Below are positions 20,697-30,899 of a stretch of DNA of 64,000 nucleotides, in pieces. Each line of letters begins with the position of its first letter. Within the stretch, counting starts at the first letter, position 1. The position numbers and the translations under genes were made by a program. The notes below the pieces were generated by a model. It was not told where the DNA came from and searched no databases. It saw only the letters and a program-made list of their open reading frames with translations. The stretch comes from Paroceanicella profunda (lineage in GTDB: Bacteria > Pseudomonadota > Alphaproteobacteria > Rhodobacterales > Rhodobacteraceae), in contig NZ_CP040818.1 in NCBI RefSeq assembly GCF_005887635.2, positions 3,192,501-3,256,500 of the forward strand, given 5' to 3'.

Positions 20697-21263
20697 TCAG
20701 AAGCCGATATGCCTCTGGAAGTCGCCAAGCGCGGCGGACCAGGAGCGCAGCACGGAGGCGAAGGCCGGGGCCGGCATGCCCTGCAGGGCGACGAGGCAAT
20801 AGTCCAGGTAGGGGTCGTTCTCCTCGTCCAGATAGGCCGGGCCGATGAAGGAATCCGCATTCCAGCGGTTCATCACCTCCGGGGTGGAGCCGTTGGAAAG
20901 GTCGAACCCGGCGGTGAAGCACACGGTCTCGCAGTCTCCCCCATCGGTGCAGGTGTAGAAATCCAAGTCGAAATTCACGCCGGCGGCGCTGCTGGAAACA
21001 TGCGGCTCGCCGGAGGAGTCCGTGCTCAGCTTCGCGACGTAGCCCTCGGCCTGCATCGCGTCCACGAGGCTTTGCGGATCGGCCGCCGACACGGTGCCGG
21101 TCGCGGCGTCACCCCCCGGACGGGCCGCGCGCTCCGCCGAACTTCCCAGGTGCCGCAGGGCGTCGCGGCGCCAGTTCTGCTCCGCCGACGCGGTGGTCCC
21201 GGCGCTGGTGCCTGCCAGGGTCGCGGCGCAGAGCACCGCCGCAAGTCTCGATCTGGTGTGCAT
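20697..21263 (-). CDS. YbjN-domain secreted protein
   Basis: A 188-residue protein with an N-terminal signal peptide (about 1-27, hydrophobic and alanine-rich) and a C-terminal region like the YbjN fold (NFDLDFYTC, then MNRWNADSFIGPAYLDEE). Four cysteines after the signal suggest a periplasmic disulfide-bonded protein. The start MHTRSRLAAV at 21263 gives a proper signal peptide; the longer in-frame start at 21296 adds charged residues and is less likely. The function is unknown. Confidence 0.7.
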   Translation of the reverse strand: MHTRSRLAAVLCAATLAGTSAGTTASAEQNWRRDALRHLGSSAERAARPGGDAATGTVSAADPQSLVDAMQAEGYVAKLSTDSSGEPHVSSSAAGVNFDLDFYTCTDGGDCETVCFTAGFDLSNGSTPEVMNRWNADSFIGPAYLDEENDPYLDYCLVALQGMPAPAFASVLRSWSAALGDFQRHIGF

Positions 21264-21323
21264 CCCTGTGTCCCCTTCCTCCGCGTCCCGGCGCAAGGCT
21301 AGATAAAGAGGATTGCCGGAGGG

Positions 21324-22235
21324 TCAATGCGACGTGAGCCCGCCTGACGCCGCCGCCGCCTCCCGCCCGACGCGACGGCGCTCCGCGCGCACCGAGATCA
21401 CGTTTCCCGCGAGGATCAGCCCCGCGCCGATGAACACCGGGGCCATCAGCGGCTCGTGGTAGACCCACATGCCCAGCAGCGCGATGACCGGCAGGCGCAG
21501 GAACTCCATGGGCGCCACCACGGAGGCCGGTGCGAAGCGCAGCGCCGAGGTGAGGCAGTAATGCGCCGTGAGCCCGCAGAGCGACACGATCAGCACCCAG
21601 GGCATCATCGTCTGCGAAGGCACCGCGATGCCGCCCGGCAGCGCCAGGCCGAGGCCGAAGAGCCCCTGCAGCAGCGTCATCCAGAACAGCACGCAGAGCA
21701 CCGTGTCATGCCGCATGATGCGCTTGGTGAAGAGGGTGTTCAGCGCGAATCCCACCGCGGCGCCCAGCCCGGCGGCATGCCCCCATTCCAGCGGCGCCAC
21801 CCCGGGCTGCGCCACGACGAGGATGCCGAGGAAGCCGATACCCGCCGCAAGCAGGCGCCCGCGCGTCATCTGCTCGCCCAGGAACAGCGGCGCCAGCAGC
21901 GCCACCCAGATCGGGTTGGTGAATTCCAGCGCCACGAGCTGGCTGAGCGGGATGGTGGCGATGCCGAAGAACCACAGGTTCTGCCCGGTGAAATGCACCA
22001 CGTTGCGCGCCAGGTGCTGGCCGGGATGGCGGGTGCGCACCTGCGCGAAGCCACCGCCGCGGGGCAGGGCGAGCAGGCCCAGAACCACCGCGAACCCGAT
22101 GAACGAGCGGTACATCATCAGCTCGAACGTATCGAGCTCTGCCGCGATCTCCCGACCGGCGACCGCCATGGCGGAGAAGGATGCGATGGCCCCGAGCATC
22201 CACAGGGCCGCCTTGAGGGGATTCGTGCCTTGCAT
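21324..22235 (-). CDS. DMT superfamily (EamA) transporter
   Basis: A 303-residue membrane protein with about ten spans in two EamA repeats. Typical segments are FTNPIWVALLAPLFLGEQ in the first half and MEFLRLPVIALLGMWVYHEP in the second. It is a probable metabolite exporter with unknown substrate. The ATG at 22235 (MQGTNPLKAALWML) leads straight into the first span. The frame stays open upstream for nearly 600 nt only because it crosses a GC-rich tandem repeat, and that extension is not credible. Confidence 0.9.
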   Translation of the reverse strand: MQGTNPLKAALWMLGAIASFSAMAVAGREIAAELDTFELMMYRSFIGFAVVLGLLALPRGGGFAQVRTRHPGQHLARNVVHFTGQNLWFFGIATIPLSQLVALEFTNPIWVALLAPLFLGEQMTRGRLLAAGIGFLGILVVAQPGVAPLEWGHAAGLGAAVGFALNTLFTKRIMRHDTVLCVLFWMTLLQGLFGLGLALPGGIAVPSQTMMPWVLIVSLCGLTAHYCLTSALRFAPASVVAPMEFLRLPVIALLGMWVYHEPLMAPVFIGAGLILAGNVISVRAERRRVGREAAAASGGLTSH

Positions 22236-22321
22236 GATGGCGCGACTGTGCTGCGCGGGCCCTGCGCAGGCAAGCAATTTCGTGAACGTGTGAACCGAAT
22301 GCCTCCCGGCCGCGGGCGGCC

Positions 22322-22712
22322 TGCCGGGCCGGCCCGTAAGCGCCGCGCCGCACCACGCACCGGCACGCCCGAAAGGGCCACGCTGCGGCTGTTCACCGGC
22401 GTGTCCCCTCCGGGCCGGCTGGGCCACGCCGGGACCCCGACCGGCACTCCCGAAGGCGCCGCGCCGGGGCGGCATCCCCACGTTCCAGAAGAGGTTCCCT
22501 CCCGGCCGGCAGGGCCACGCCGCACCCCGGACCGGCGCTCCGGAAGGCCCCGCGCCGGCACGGCACGCCCGCGTGCCGGGAGAGGCTCCCTCCGGGCCGG
22601 CAGGGCCACGCCGCGCCCCGGACCGGCACTCCCGAAGGCGCCGCGCCGTGATCGCACACGGGCGTGGCGGAACAGGCTCGCTTCGGGCCGGCAGGGCCAC
22701 GCCACCGGGCCC
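22322..22712. repeat. Tandem repeat array, 91-bp period, about four copies
   Basis: The motif GGCCACGCC recurs at 22422, 22513, 22604 and (as GGCCACGCC) 22695, exactly 91 bp apart each time, with ACCGGCACTCCCGAAGGCG following each of the full units. A more diverged copy precedes the array from about 22322. Because 91 is not a multiple of three, the array cannot encode a repeated peptide in one frame. It fills most of the 594-bp gap between the DMT transporter and the helicase gene; the rest of that gap is the helicase terminator. Confidence 0.9.
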
Positions 22713-22766
22713 TATGTCCGCCCCGGCACCGGCGGGCACGCGGAGGGCCCGGCGGCCCGGACAGCA

Positions 22767-22801
22767 AAAGGCCGCACACCGGAGCCCGGAGTGCGGCCTT
22801 T
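22767..22801 (-). terminator. Terminator of the DEAD-box helicase gene
   Basis: A perfect 11-bp stem (AAAGGCCGCAC / GTGCGGCCTTT) with a 13-nt GC-rich loop. On the minus strand it ends in CCTTTTGCT shortly after the helicase stop codon. Confidence 0.8.
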
Positions 22802-22829
22802 GGACGGTCATGCCCGGAGGCAGGCCGGA

Positions 22830-24416
<1,587 letters not shown>

Positions 24417-24715
24417 GGTTCTTTCATCCAGGCCCGCTTCGGGGCGTGTTGCGGCAGGAATGGCCGCGAAAGATCCATGCGGCCCCGGGGCAGCCCGGAT
24501 TGGCCCGTCCCCTCATCTGATGCGCCTCATATCGCGTGGATGTGTCGAAAAGTCAAGGATTCTGGCCAATCCGGTTGCAATGCAATAAACACGTCCTTTC
24601 CGTGTGGTTTAAGAAGTTCCCCGAAAATATGTGAGCAAATATGCCGCAGGGGGTTCCGCAGCCCGTGCGGAGGCGCTATATGCGCCCGGAACCCATGATA
24701 TGGAGCAGGTGCAAC

Positions 24716-25528
24716 ATGAGCGCAAACGCCCGGACGATCGCCGATGCGGCCCCCGCCGCGCCCAAGGGATTCGTGTCCCTCAAGGTCCATGCCGTGAAAC
24801 ACTGGACCGACCGGACCTTCTCCTTCACCTGCGACCGCCCGCAGAGCTTCCGCTTCCGCTCCGGCGAGTTCGCGATGATCGGCCTCATGGTGGACGGCAA
24901 GCCGCTTGTGCGCGCCTATTCCATCGCCTCGCCGTCGTGGGACGAGGAACTGGAGTTCTACTCCATCAAGGTGCAGGAGGGCCCGCTCACCTCGCGCCTG
25001 CAGCATCTGCGGCCCGGCGACGAGATCGTGATGCGCCCCAAGCCCGTCGGCACGCTGGTGCATGACGCGCTCACCCCGGGCAAGCGGCTGATCATGTTCT
25101 CCACCGGCACCGGCATTGCGCCCTTCGCCAGCGTGATCCGCGACCCGGAGACCTATGAGAAGTTCGACGAGATCATCCTCACCCAGACCTGCCGCGACGT
25201 GGGCGAGCTGGATTTCGGCAAGGCGCTGGTCGAGGCGATCCGCAATGACGAGCTGCTCTCCGAGCTGGTGGGCGACAAGCTGCGCCTGTTCACCACCACC
25301 ACCCGCGAGCCCTCGCCGGAGATGGGCCGCATGACCGACTGGATCCGCGACGGCCGCTTCGAGACGGCCACCGGCGCGCCGCTTTCCCCCGCAACCGACC
25401 GGGTGATGATCTGCGGTTCCATGGGCATGCTGCAGGAGCACAAGGAACTGTGCGAGGCCGCCGGCATGAAGGAAGGCTCCAACTCCGAGCCGGGCGATTT
25501 CGTGATCGAGAAGGCCTTCGTGGACTGA
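24716..25528 (+). CDS. fpr: Ferredoxin--NADP reductase
   Basis: A 270-residue bacterial-type ferredoxin/flavodoxin-NADP+ reductase. The FAD-binding motif is VRAYSIASPSW, the NADP-binding block is FSTGTGIAPFASVIRDPE, and the C-terminus ends IEKAFVD without the plant-type Tyr, as in the Rhodobacter capsulatus type (272 residues). The ATG at 24716 follows GGAGCAGG. It supplies or drains electrons between NADPH and ferredoxins in the cytoplasm. It may be expressed with the nuclease-like gene that begins 6 nt later. Confidence 0.96.
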   Translation: MSANARTIADAAPAAPKGFVSLKVHAVKHWTDRTFSFTCDRPQSFRFRSGEFAMIGLMVDGKPLVRAYSIASPSWDEELEFYSIKVQEGPLTSRLQHLRPGDEIVMRPKPVGTLVHDALTPGKRLIMFSTGTGIAPFASVIRDPETYEKFDEIILTQTCRDVGELDFGKALVEAIRNDELLSELVGDKLRLFTTTTREPSPEMGRMTDWIRDGRFETATGAPLSPATDRVMICGSMGMLQEHKELCEAAGMKEGSNSEPGDFVIEKAFVD

Positions 25529-25534
25529 GCGCCG

Positions 25535-26479
25535 GTGTCCGGTCTGTCCGTCAACCTGCCGGACCGGGTCCCGTTCAACGTTCAGGAGCGTGACATTGAC
25601 CTGCTTTTGCTCGAGCAGATCCATGTCTCCCCTCCGTTTCTGGCATCACTGACATCGAAGCTCGGCCTCGCCGGGGCCGAGTTCGATACTGCCGCTCACA
25701 GTGTCTCGACCGAGCTGGGAGAGACAGACGTCCTCCTGGTAGTGCATACACGTTCAGGACTGCATGCCGTGATGATCGAGGACAAGATCGGCGCTCCGAT
25801 GCAGGGACGGCAGGCTGAGCGGTATCACCAGCGTGGCGCGGCCCTGTGCGCCGCGGGCAGGGTGACCGGTTATACGACGGTTCTTTGCGCCCCCAGATTT
25901 TATCTCTCCGGAGTGGGCCGCGGCGAACCCTGGCAGCACAAGATCCCGTTGGAAGAGATGTGCGACTGGCTGGGTCATGGGCCCGCTGCTGACTGGCGGC
26001 GGGCGATACTCGGCGCTGCCTGTGCGAAGCTGACCCGCGCGCGCTCCGCCGAGAGAAGGGACGGGCTGGTTCCCGGCCCTGAACTTCTGGCTCTCAAGCG
26101 CAGCTATCACGCCTATGTCTCTCAGCATCACCCAAACCTGCTGCTTTCAACTCAGGTCCGTGGCGAGCGGGACTATTTCATCTCGGCCCCGGGTCTTCCC
26201 AAGGGCATCCGGTTCAAGCACGGGCTCTATTCCGGCTGGGTGAGCCTGATCTGCGAGCGAAAATGGCGCCCTCAGGCCGAGGCATGGCTGGCACGGCCGG
26301 GCCGGCGCGAGGATCTTGCCGTGGAGCGATTTAGCGGCGAAATTCACCTGCGTCTTCCCGTCGAGATCCTCGACCCCGCGCTGCCCGCAGAGGTGCAAGC
26401 TGCGACGATCAATGCTGCACTTGACCGTATCGGTCAGCTCCGCAGGGTTGCAGAGGAAATTGCGGAAATCCGCTTCTGA
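25535..26479 (+). CDS. PD-(D/E)XK nuclease-like protein
   Basis: A 314-residue protein from a GTG start 6 nt after the fpr stop. A PD-(D/E)XK-type signature is visible: E19-R-D20 in the first helix, D65 (GETDVLLVV), then E82-D83-K84 (VMIEDKI) and QGRQAERYHQ, the usual motif IV-like helix. Related proteins are often annotated as PDDEXK_4-type nucleases or defence-associated proteins. GC content and codon use are visibly lower than in the neighbours, suggesting transfer. There is no partner methylase or helicase nearby. Confidence 0.65.
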   Translation: MSGLSVNLPDRVPFNVQERDIDLLLLEQIHVSPPFLASLTSKLGLAGAEFDTAAHSVSTELGETDVLLVVHTRSGLHAVMIEDKIGAPMQGRQAERYHQRGAALCAAGRVTGYTTVLCAPRFYLSGVGRGEPWQHKIPLEEMCDWLGHGPAADWRRAILGAACAKLTRARSAERRDGLVPGPELLALKRSYHAYVSQHHPNLLLSTQVRGERDYFISAPGLPKGIRFKHGLYSGWVSLICERKWRPQAEAWLARPGRREDLAVERFSGEIHLRLPVEILDPALPAEVQAATINAALDRIGQLRRVAEEIAEIRF

Positions 26480-26484
26480 CCGCC

Positions 26485-27252
26485 TCACTCCGCCGGGGTC
26501 TTCTCCGGCGCGGGGGCGGGCTGGGAATAGCTCGCCACCTTCTCGTCGTATTTCGGGTGCAGCGTGCCGCCGATCCGGTCCCAGAAGCTGAAGAAATTCG
26601 CGTAGTTGTAGCGGAAGTGCTCGTGGTGCTGGTCATGGAACGTGACGCAGACCATGGGCGAGGGGAAGCGGGTGGAGCGGTCGGCGAAATACTCGAAGCC
26701 GGAATGCCCGATCTGGCCGTTGATGTGGTCCCACACCCGGTGCGCGACGAGCACCAGCGGCGGGATCGGCACGAAGATCGGCGCGATCAGGTAGTAGGAC
26801 TGCATGGCGAACGCGTCCATGAGCGTGTCGGAATAGTTCGACCACACGGTGGGCGCCACGGAGCGGTGATGCCAGAAGTGGTGCTTGTAGAGCGTCTTCG
26901 TGTGCATCAGCCGGTGGCCCCAGTAGAACCAAGCGTCATAGAGCACGATGGAGACGAGGAACATGCCGATGGCGCTCACCCAGGTGAGCTCCAGCGGCGC
27001 CCAGATCGTCCAGCCCATGTACTGCAGCCACAGCCCGCCGGCCAGGCAACCGCAGGTGACCACGAGCGATTTCACCGACTGGATGATCTCGATGCGCGCC
27101 CGGTCCTCGCCGCGCCGCTTGGGCTGGATGCGCCTGTCCGGGTTGCGCTTGTTGATCCACACCAGCAACGCGCCCTCGCCGAAGTAGAGCGCGAGTGTGG
27201 CGACATAGACCGCCGCCCAGATGCCGAAGAAAACGCCGATGTCAGCCCACAT
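26485..27252 (-). CDS. Sterol desaturase / fatty acid hydroxylase superfamily protein
   Basis: A 255-residue membrane protein with four or more spans and the histidine clusters of the di-iron hydroxylase superfamily: HRLMH, KHHFWHHRS and FHDQHHEHF. Such enzymes oxidise membrane lipids or carotenoids using O2. The substrate here is unknown, since bacterial members rarely act on sterols. The ATG at 27252 (MWADIGVFF) has AAGGAAGG upstream and is preferred to the ATG at 27273. It is convergent with the PD-(D/E)XK gene. Confidence 0.88.
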   Translation of the reverse strand: MWADIGVFFGIWAAVYVATLALYFGEGALLVWINKRNPDRRIQPKRRGEDRARIEIIQSVKSLVVTCGCLAGGLWLQYMGWTIWAPLELTWVSAIGMFLVSIVLYDAWFYWGHRLMHTKTLYKHHFWHHRSVAPTVWSNYSDTLMDAFAMQSYYLIAPIFVPIPPLVLVAHRVWDHINGQIGHSGFEYFADRSTRFPSPMVCVTFHDQHHEHFRYNYANFFSFWDRIGGTLHPKYDEKVASYSQPAPAPEKTPAE

Positions 27253-27423
27253 GTCGAGGACCCTTCCTTGCATTGCGGGCCGGCAGGGGGCCGGGCTCCG
27301 CTATGGATGTCAGTTGGGGCGCATATTGTCCGGTGCAATGGCTGGCTGCGGAGGCGGGCCCGTGCCGGACAGGGAGGAGACTGACGGATTGCGGCGCGAG
27401 GTTCAACCCCGCGCCGCGCCGCA

Positions 27424-29031
27424 TCAGCTGTGCATTTCCTTGGTGGCGGTGAGGCGCAGCTCCGGGAAGTCGCGCTCCACCCGGTCGATGTCCCACTGCA
27501 GGCGGGTGAGGTAGACCGGGTCGCCGTCATGATCCTCGGCCATGTGGCCCTTGTTCACCTTCATGAAGGCTTCCAGCTTGTCCTTCGGCCCGGCGATCCA
27601 GCGCGCGGAGGTGAACTGGCTGGGCTCGAAGCGCACCGGCAGCCCGTATTCCAGCTCGATCCGGCTCGCGAGCACCTCGAACTGCAGCGCGCCGACCACG
27701 CCGACGATCCAGCCCGAGCCGATCATCGGCTTGAAGAGCTTCGCGGCGCCTTCCTCGGCGAACTGGGTCAGCGCCTTGTCGAGATGCTTGGCCTTCATCG
27801 GGTCGGCGGCGCGCACCGATTGCAGCAGCTCCGGCGCGAAGGAGGGGATGCCGGTGAAGCGCAGGTCCTCGCCCTCGGTGAGCGCGTCGCCGATGCGCAG
27901 CTGGCCGTGGTTCGGGATGCCGATGATGTCCCCCGCCCAGGCGTCCTCGGCGATCTCGCGCTCGGAGGCGAGGAACATCACCGGGTTGGACACCGCCATC
28001 GGCTTCTTCGTGCGCACATGGTGCAGCTTCATGCCCCGGGTGAAGTGCCCCGAGCACAGGCGCAGGAAGGCCACGCGGTCACGGTGCTTGGGGTCCATGT
28101 TCGCCTGAACCTTGAACACGAAGCCGGAAACCTTTGATTCATCGGCGGAAACCTGGCGCGGCTCGGCCGGGCGCACCTGCGGCGGCGGGCCGTAATTGCC
28201 GATTCCGGCCATTAGTTCGCGCACGCCGAAGGAGTTGATCGCGGAGCCGAACCAGATCGGGGTCATCGAGCCGTCATGGAAGGCCTGCGCGTCGAACCGC
28301 GGCAGGAGCTCGCGCGCCATTTCCACGTCTTCACGAAGCTTTTCAAGCAGATGCGGGGGGATCTTCTCATCCAGAAGCGGGTCGTCCAGCCCCTTCATCT
28401 CGATGGAGGCGGCCTTCACGTTGCGGTCCGCCCGGTCCATCAGCTCCAGCCGGTCGTTGATCATGTCGTAGCAGCCGAGGAACTCGCGCCCCATGCCGAT
28501 GGGCCAGCTCGCCGGCGCCACGTCGAGGGCCAGCAGCTCCTGGATCTCGTCGATGATCTCGAACGTGTCGCGGCTCTCGCGGTCCATCTTGTTGCAGAAG
28601 GTGAGGATCGGCAGGTCGCGCATCCGGCAGACCTCGAAGAGCTTGCGGGTCTGGCTCTCCACGCCCTTCGCGCCGTCGATCACCATGATCGCGGCGTCCA
28701 CGGCGGTGAGGGTGCGGTAGGTGTCCTCCGAGAAGTCGGAGTGGCCCGGCGTGTCCACCAGGTTGAACCACCAGCGGTCGAACTCGAAGGACATGGCCGA
28801 GGCGGAGACGGAGATGCCGCGGTCCTGCTCCATCTTCATGAAGTCGGAGCGGGTGCGCCGGGCCTCGCCCTTGGCGCGCACCTGGCCGGCCATCTGGATG
28901 GCGCCCCCGTAGAGAAGGAACTTCTCGGTCAGCGTCGTCTTGCCCGCATCGGGATGCGAGATGATCGCGAAGGTGCGACGGCGCCCGATCTCGGGCGGCA
29001 GGGCGGGTTGGTTGTCGGCTCGGTCCAGCAT
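27424..29031 (-). CDS. prfC: Peptide chain release factor 3
   Basis: A 535-residue GTPase that recycles RF1/RF2 from the ribosome. The G motifs are HPDAGKTTLTEKF, DTPGHSDFSEDTYRT and FCNKMDRESRD, and a C-terminal RF3-specific segment contains IVGVVGALQFEVL. The length is typical (about 530). The ATG start MLDRADNQPALPPEIGRRRTF is followed directly by the G domain. Confidence 0.97.
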   Translation of the reverse strand: MLDRADNQPALPPEIGRRRTFAIISHPDAGKTTLTEKFLLYGGAIQMAGQVRAKGEARRTRSDFMKMEQDRGISVSASAMSFEFDRWWFNLVDTPGHSDFSEDTYRTLTAVDAAIMVIDGAKGVESQTRKLFEVCRMRDLPILTFCNKMDRESRDTFEIIDEIQELLALDVAPASWPIGMGREFLGCYDMINDRLELMDRADRNVKAASIEMKGLDDPLLDEKIPPHLLEKLREDVEMARELLPRFDAQAFHDGSMTPIWFGSAINSFGVRELMAGIGNYGPPPQVRPAEPRQVSADESKVSGFVFKVQANMDPKHRDRVAFLRLCSGHFTRGMKLHHVRTKKPMAVSNPVMFLASEREIAEDAWAGDIIGIPNHGQLRIGDALTEGEDLRFTGIPSFAPELLQSVRAADPMKAKHLDKALTQFAEEGAAKLFKPMIGSGWIVGVVGALQFEVLASRIELEYGLPVRFEPSQFTSARWIAGPKDKLEAFMKVNKGHMAEDHDGDPVYLTRLQWDIDRVERDFPELRLTATKEMHS

Positions 29032-29111
29032 GGGCGGGATATAGGCCAGCGCGGGGCCGAAGGGAATGCCCTATCTCCGCGCGGTGCTTCCCCCGGCCCG
29101 CCTGCCGGCGC

Positions 29112-29888
29112 TCAGCCCCAGGCGCGGGCGATGAAGGCGCCGCAGGCCGCGCTGCGCGGGGCGTCGAACACCTGGCGGGTCTCGCCGATTTCCAGCAGCT
29201 TGCCGGACTGCATGTAGGCCGTGCGGTCCGCCAGCCGGCGCGCGCGGGCGAGGTCCCGGCTCTGGAACACGATGGTGAGGCGGCCGCGCAGGGCCAGCAG
29301 GGCGGCGAGCATGCGGTCGGCCTCCCAGGGCTCGCTCACGAAGGGTTCGCTCATCACCAGGATGTCGGGCCGGCGGCTGAGCGCCATCGCGAGGGCGAGG
29401 CGGCGCTGCTGGCCGAAGGTGAGATCGGCGCCGAAGCTCTGCAACCGGCCGGTGAGTTCAGGCCAGAGGCCGGATGCGGTGAGTGCCGCGGTCACCGCCA
29501 GGTCTATCTCCGCCTCGTTGCGCGCCGGTCCGGCGGCGCGCAGGCCGCGGGCGATGCAGTCATGCACCGAGCCCTCCAGCCGCGCCGTGGCGTCCTGAAC
29601 CCGCACGATCTGGTCCGGGCGGGCAGGGCCCTCGGCCAGGAAGTCGCGGCCCTCCAGCCGCATGGAGCCTTCCAGCTCCCAGTCCGGGTCTCCCGACAGC
29701 CGGCGGTCGAGCAGGGCGAGGAACTCGGACTTCCCCGCGCCCTTCGGCCCGATGAGCGAGAGGCATTCCCCGGCGCGCAGCGACAGGCAGACCGCCCTGA
29801 GCGGCGTGACGTTCTCCCCGCGCAGGGAGAGCTGATCGACCCGCATCAACGGGCGGCCGGGCAGGACCGTGGCGGTGGCGAGGACCAT
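29112..29888 (-). CDS. Degenerate ABC-type ATP-binding protein (PstB-like)
   Basis: A 258-residue ABC ATPase-like protein. Walker A is intact (GPKGAGKS, 47-54), and so is a probable Q-loop near Q98. The signature is LTFGQQRR instead of LSGGQ, Walker B reads ILVMSEP with Ser180 where Asp is expected, and the H-loop region reads IVFQSRDL with no histidine. ATP hydrolysis is therefore doubtful. The ATG at 29888 has AGGAG upstream. No permease or binding protein is nearby. It may be regulatory or structural, or a decaying paralogue. Confidence 0.78.
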   Translation of the reverse strand: MVLATATVLPGRPLMRVDQLSLRGENVTPLRAVCLSLRAGECLSLIGPKGAGKSEFLALLDRRLSGDPDWELEGSMRLEGRDFLAEGPARPDQIVRVQDATARLEGSVHDCIARGLRAAGPARNEAEIDLAVTAALTASGLWPELTGRLQSFGADLTFGQQRRLALAMALSRRPDILVMSEPFVSEPWEADRMLAALLALRGRLTIVFQSRDLARARRLADRTAYMQSGKLLEIGETRQVFDAPRSAACGAFIARAWG

Positions 29889-30119
29889 GACAGGGCTCCT
29901 TTCTCGGAACGGTGTGATTCGGACAGCTTTCGTCGGTTTCCTCTGCCCAGTCTGAAGCATTCGTCGGGCAGATGGCATTGATTCAGGTCACTTTCGGGCC
30001 TGCCTGACGGCCCTTTGCACCAATTTAGGGCAATTGCCCGGGGTATCGACCTGAACCCGAAATTCTGAAACACATGCCGGGCGGCCATCCGGGGCCGCGT
30101 GACGGAAAGGACAGGATCC

Positions 30120-30899
30120 ATGGATCTCGGAATCAGGGGCAAGACGGCGATTGTCTGTGCCGGCTCGAAGGGGCTGGGGCGCGGCTGTGCGGAGGCGCTG
30201 GCGGAGGCCGGGGTCGGCCTCGTCCTGAACGCGCGCAGCGAGGGCCCGCTCACGCAGACCGCCGAGAGCATCCGCGCGCGCTTCAACGTGCCGGTCACCA
30301 CGGTTGCCTGCGACATCACCACCGAAGCCGGGCGCGACAAGGTGCTCGCCGCCTGCGAGGCCCCCGACATCCTGATCAACAATGCCGGCGGCCCGCCCCC
30401 GGGCATCTGGTCGGACTGGGAGCGCGAGGACTGGCTGAAGGCGGTCGAGGGCAACATGATCACCCCGATCATGCTCATCAAGGCCGTGCTGCCGGGGATG
30501 ATGGAGCGCGGCTGGGGCCGCATCGTGAACATCACCAGCCAGGCCGTGAAGGCACCGATCGCGAATCTCGGCCTGTCCAACGGCGCGCGCGCCGGGCTCA
30601 CCGGCTATGTGGCGGGCACCTCGCGGCAGGTGGCCTCCTCGGGCGTGTGCATCAACAACCTGCTGCCGGGCATCCACGCGACCGACCGCGCCGATGCGCT
30701 GGACAGCAAGGTGGCCGAAGCCGCCGGCATCTCCATCGAGGAAGCCCGCGCGCAGCGTGCCGCGAGCGTGCCCGCCGGCCGCTACGGCACCGCGGAGGAA
30801 TTCGGCCAGACCTGCGCCTTCCTGTGCTCCCAGCACGCCGGGTTCATCATCGGCCAGAACGTTCTGCTGGACGGCGGCGCGAACTCCATGATGCTGTGA
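30120..30899 (+). CDS. SDR family protein lacking the YxxxK motif
   Basis: A 259-residue short-chain dehydrogenase/reductase-like protein. The nucleotide-binding region is CAGSKGLGRG (about 14-23), and NNAG is present at 87-90. Ser140 of the catalytic set is present, but the position of the catalytic Tyr is Ser153 and the Lys position is Arg157 (GLSNGARAGL). This fits a known atypical BKR-like SDR subgroup annotated as 3-oxoacyl-ACP reductase-like. Its reaction is unknown. The ATG at 30120 follows GGAAAGGACAGG. Confidence 0.85.
   Translation: MDLGIRGKTAIVCAGSKGLGRGCAEALAEAGVGLVLNARSEGPLTQTAESIRARFNVPVTTVACDITTEAGRDKVLAACEAPDILINNAGGPPPGIWSDWEREDWLKAVEGNMITPIMLIKAVLPGMMERGWGRIVNITSQAVKAPIANLGLSNGARAGLTGYVAGTSRQVASSGVCINNLLPGIHATDRADALDSKVAEAAGISIEEARAQRAASVPAGRYGTAEEFGQTCAFLCSQHAGFIIGQNVLLDGGANSMML

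Noticed and set aside
22118..22811. N-terminal extension of the DMT transporter, and other ORFs through the 91-bp array
   Set aside because: The repeat period is not a multiple of three, the ORFs occur in several frames, and the transporter has a sensible ATG at 22235.
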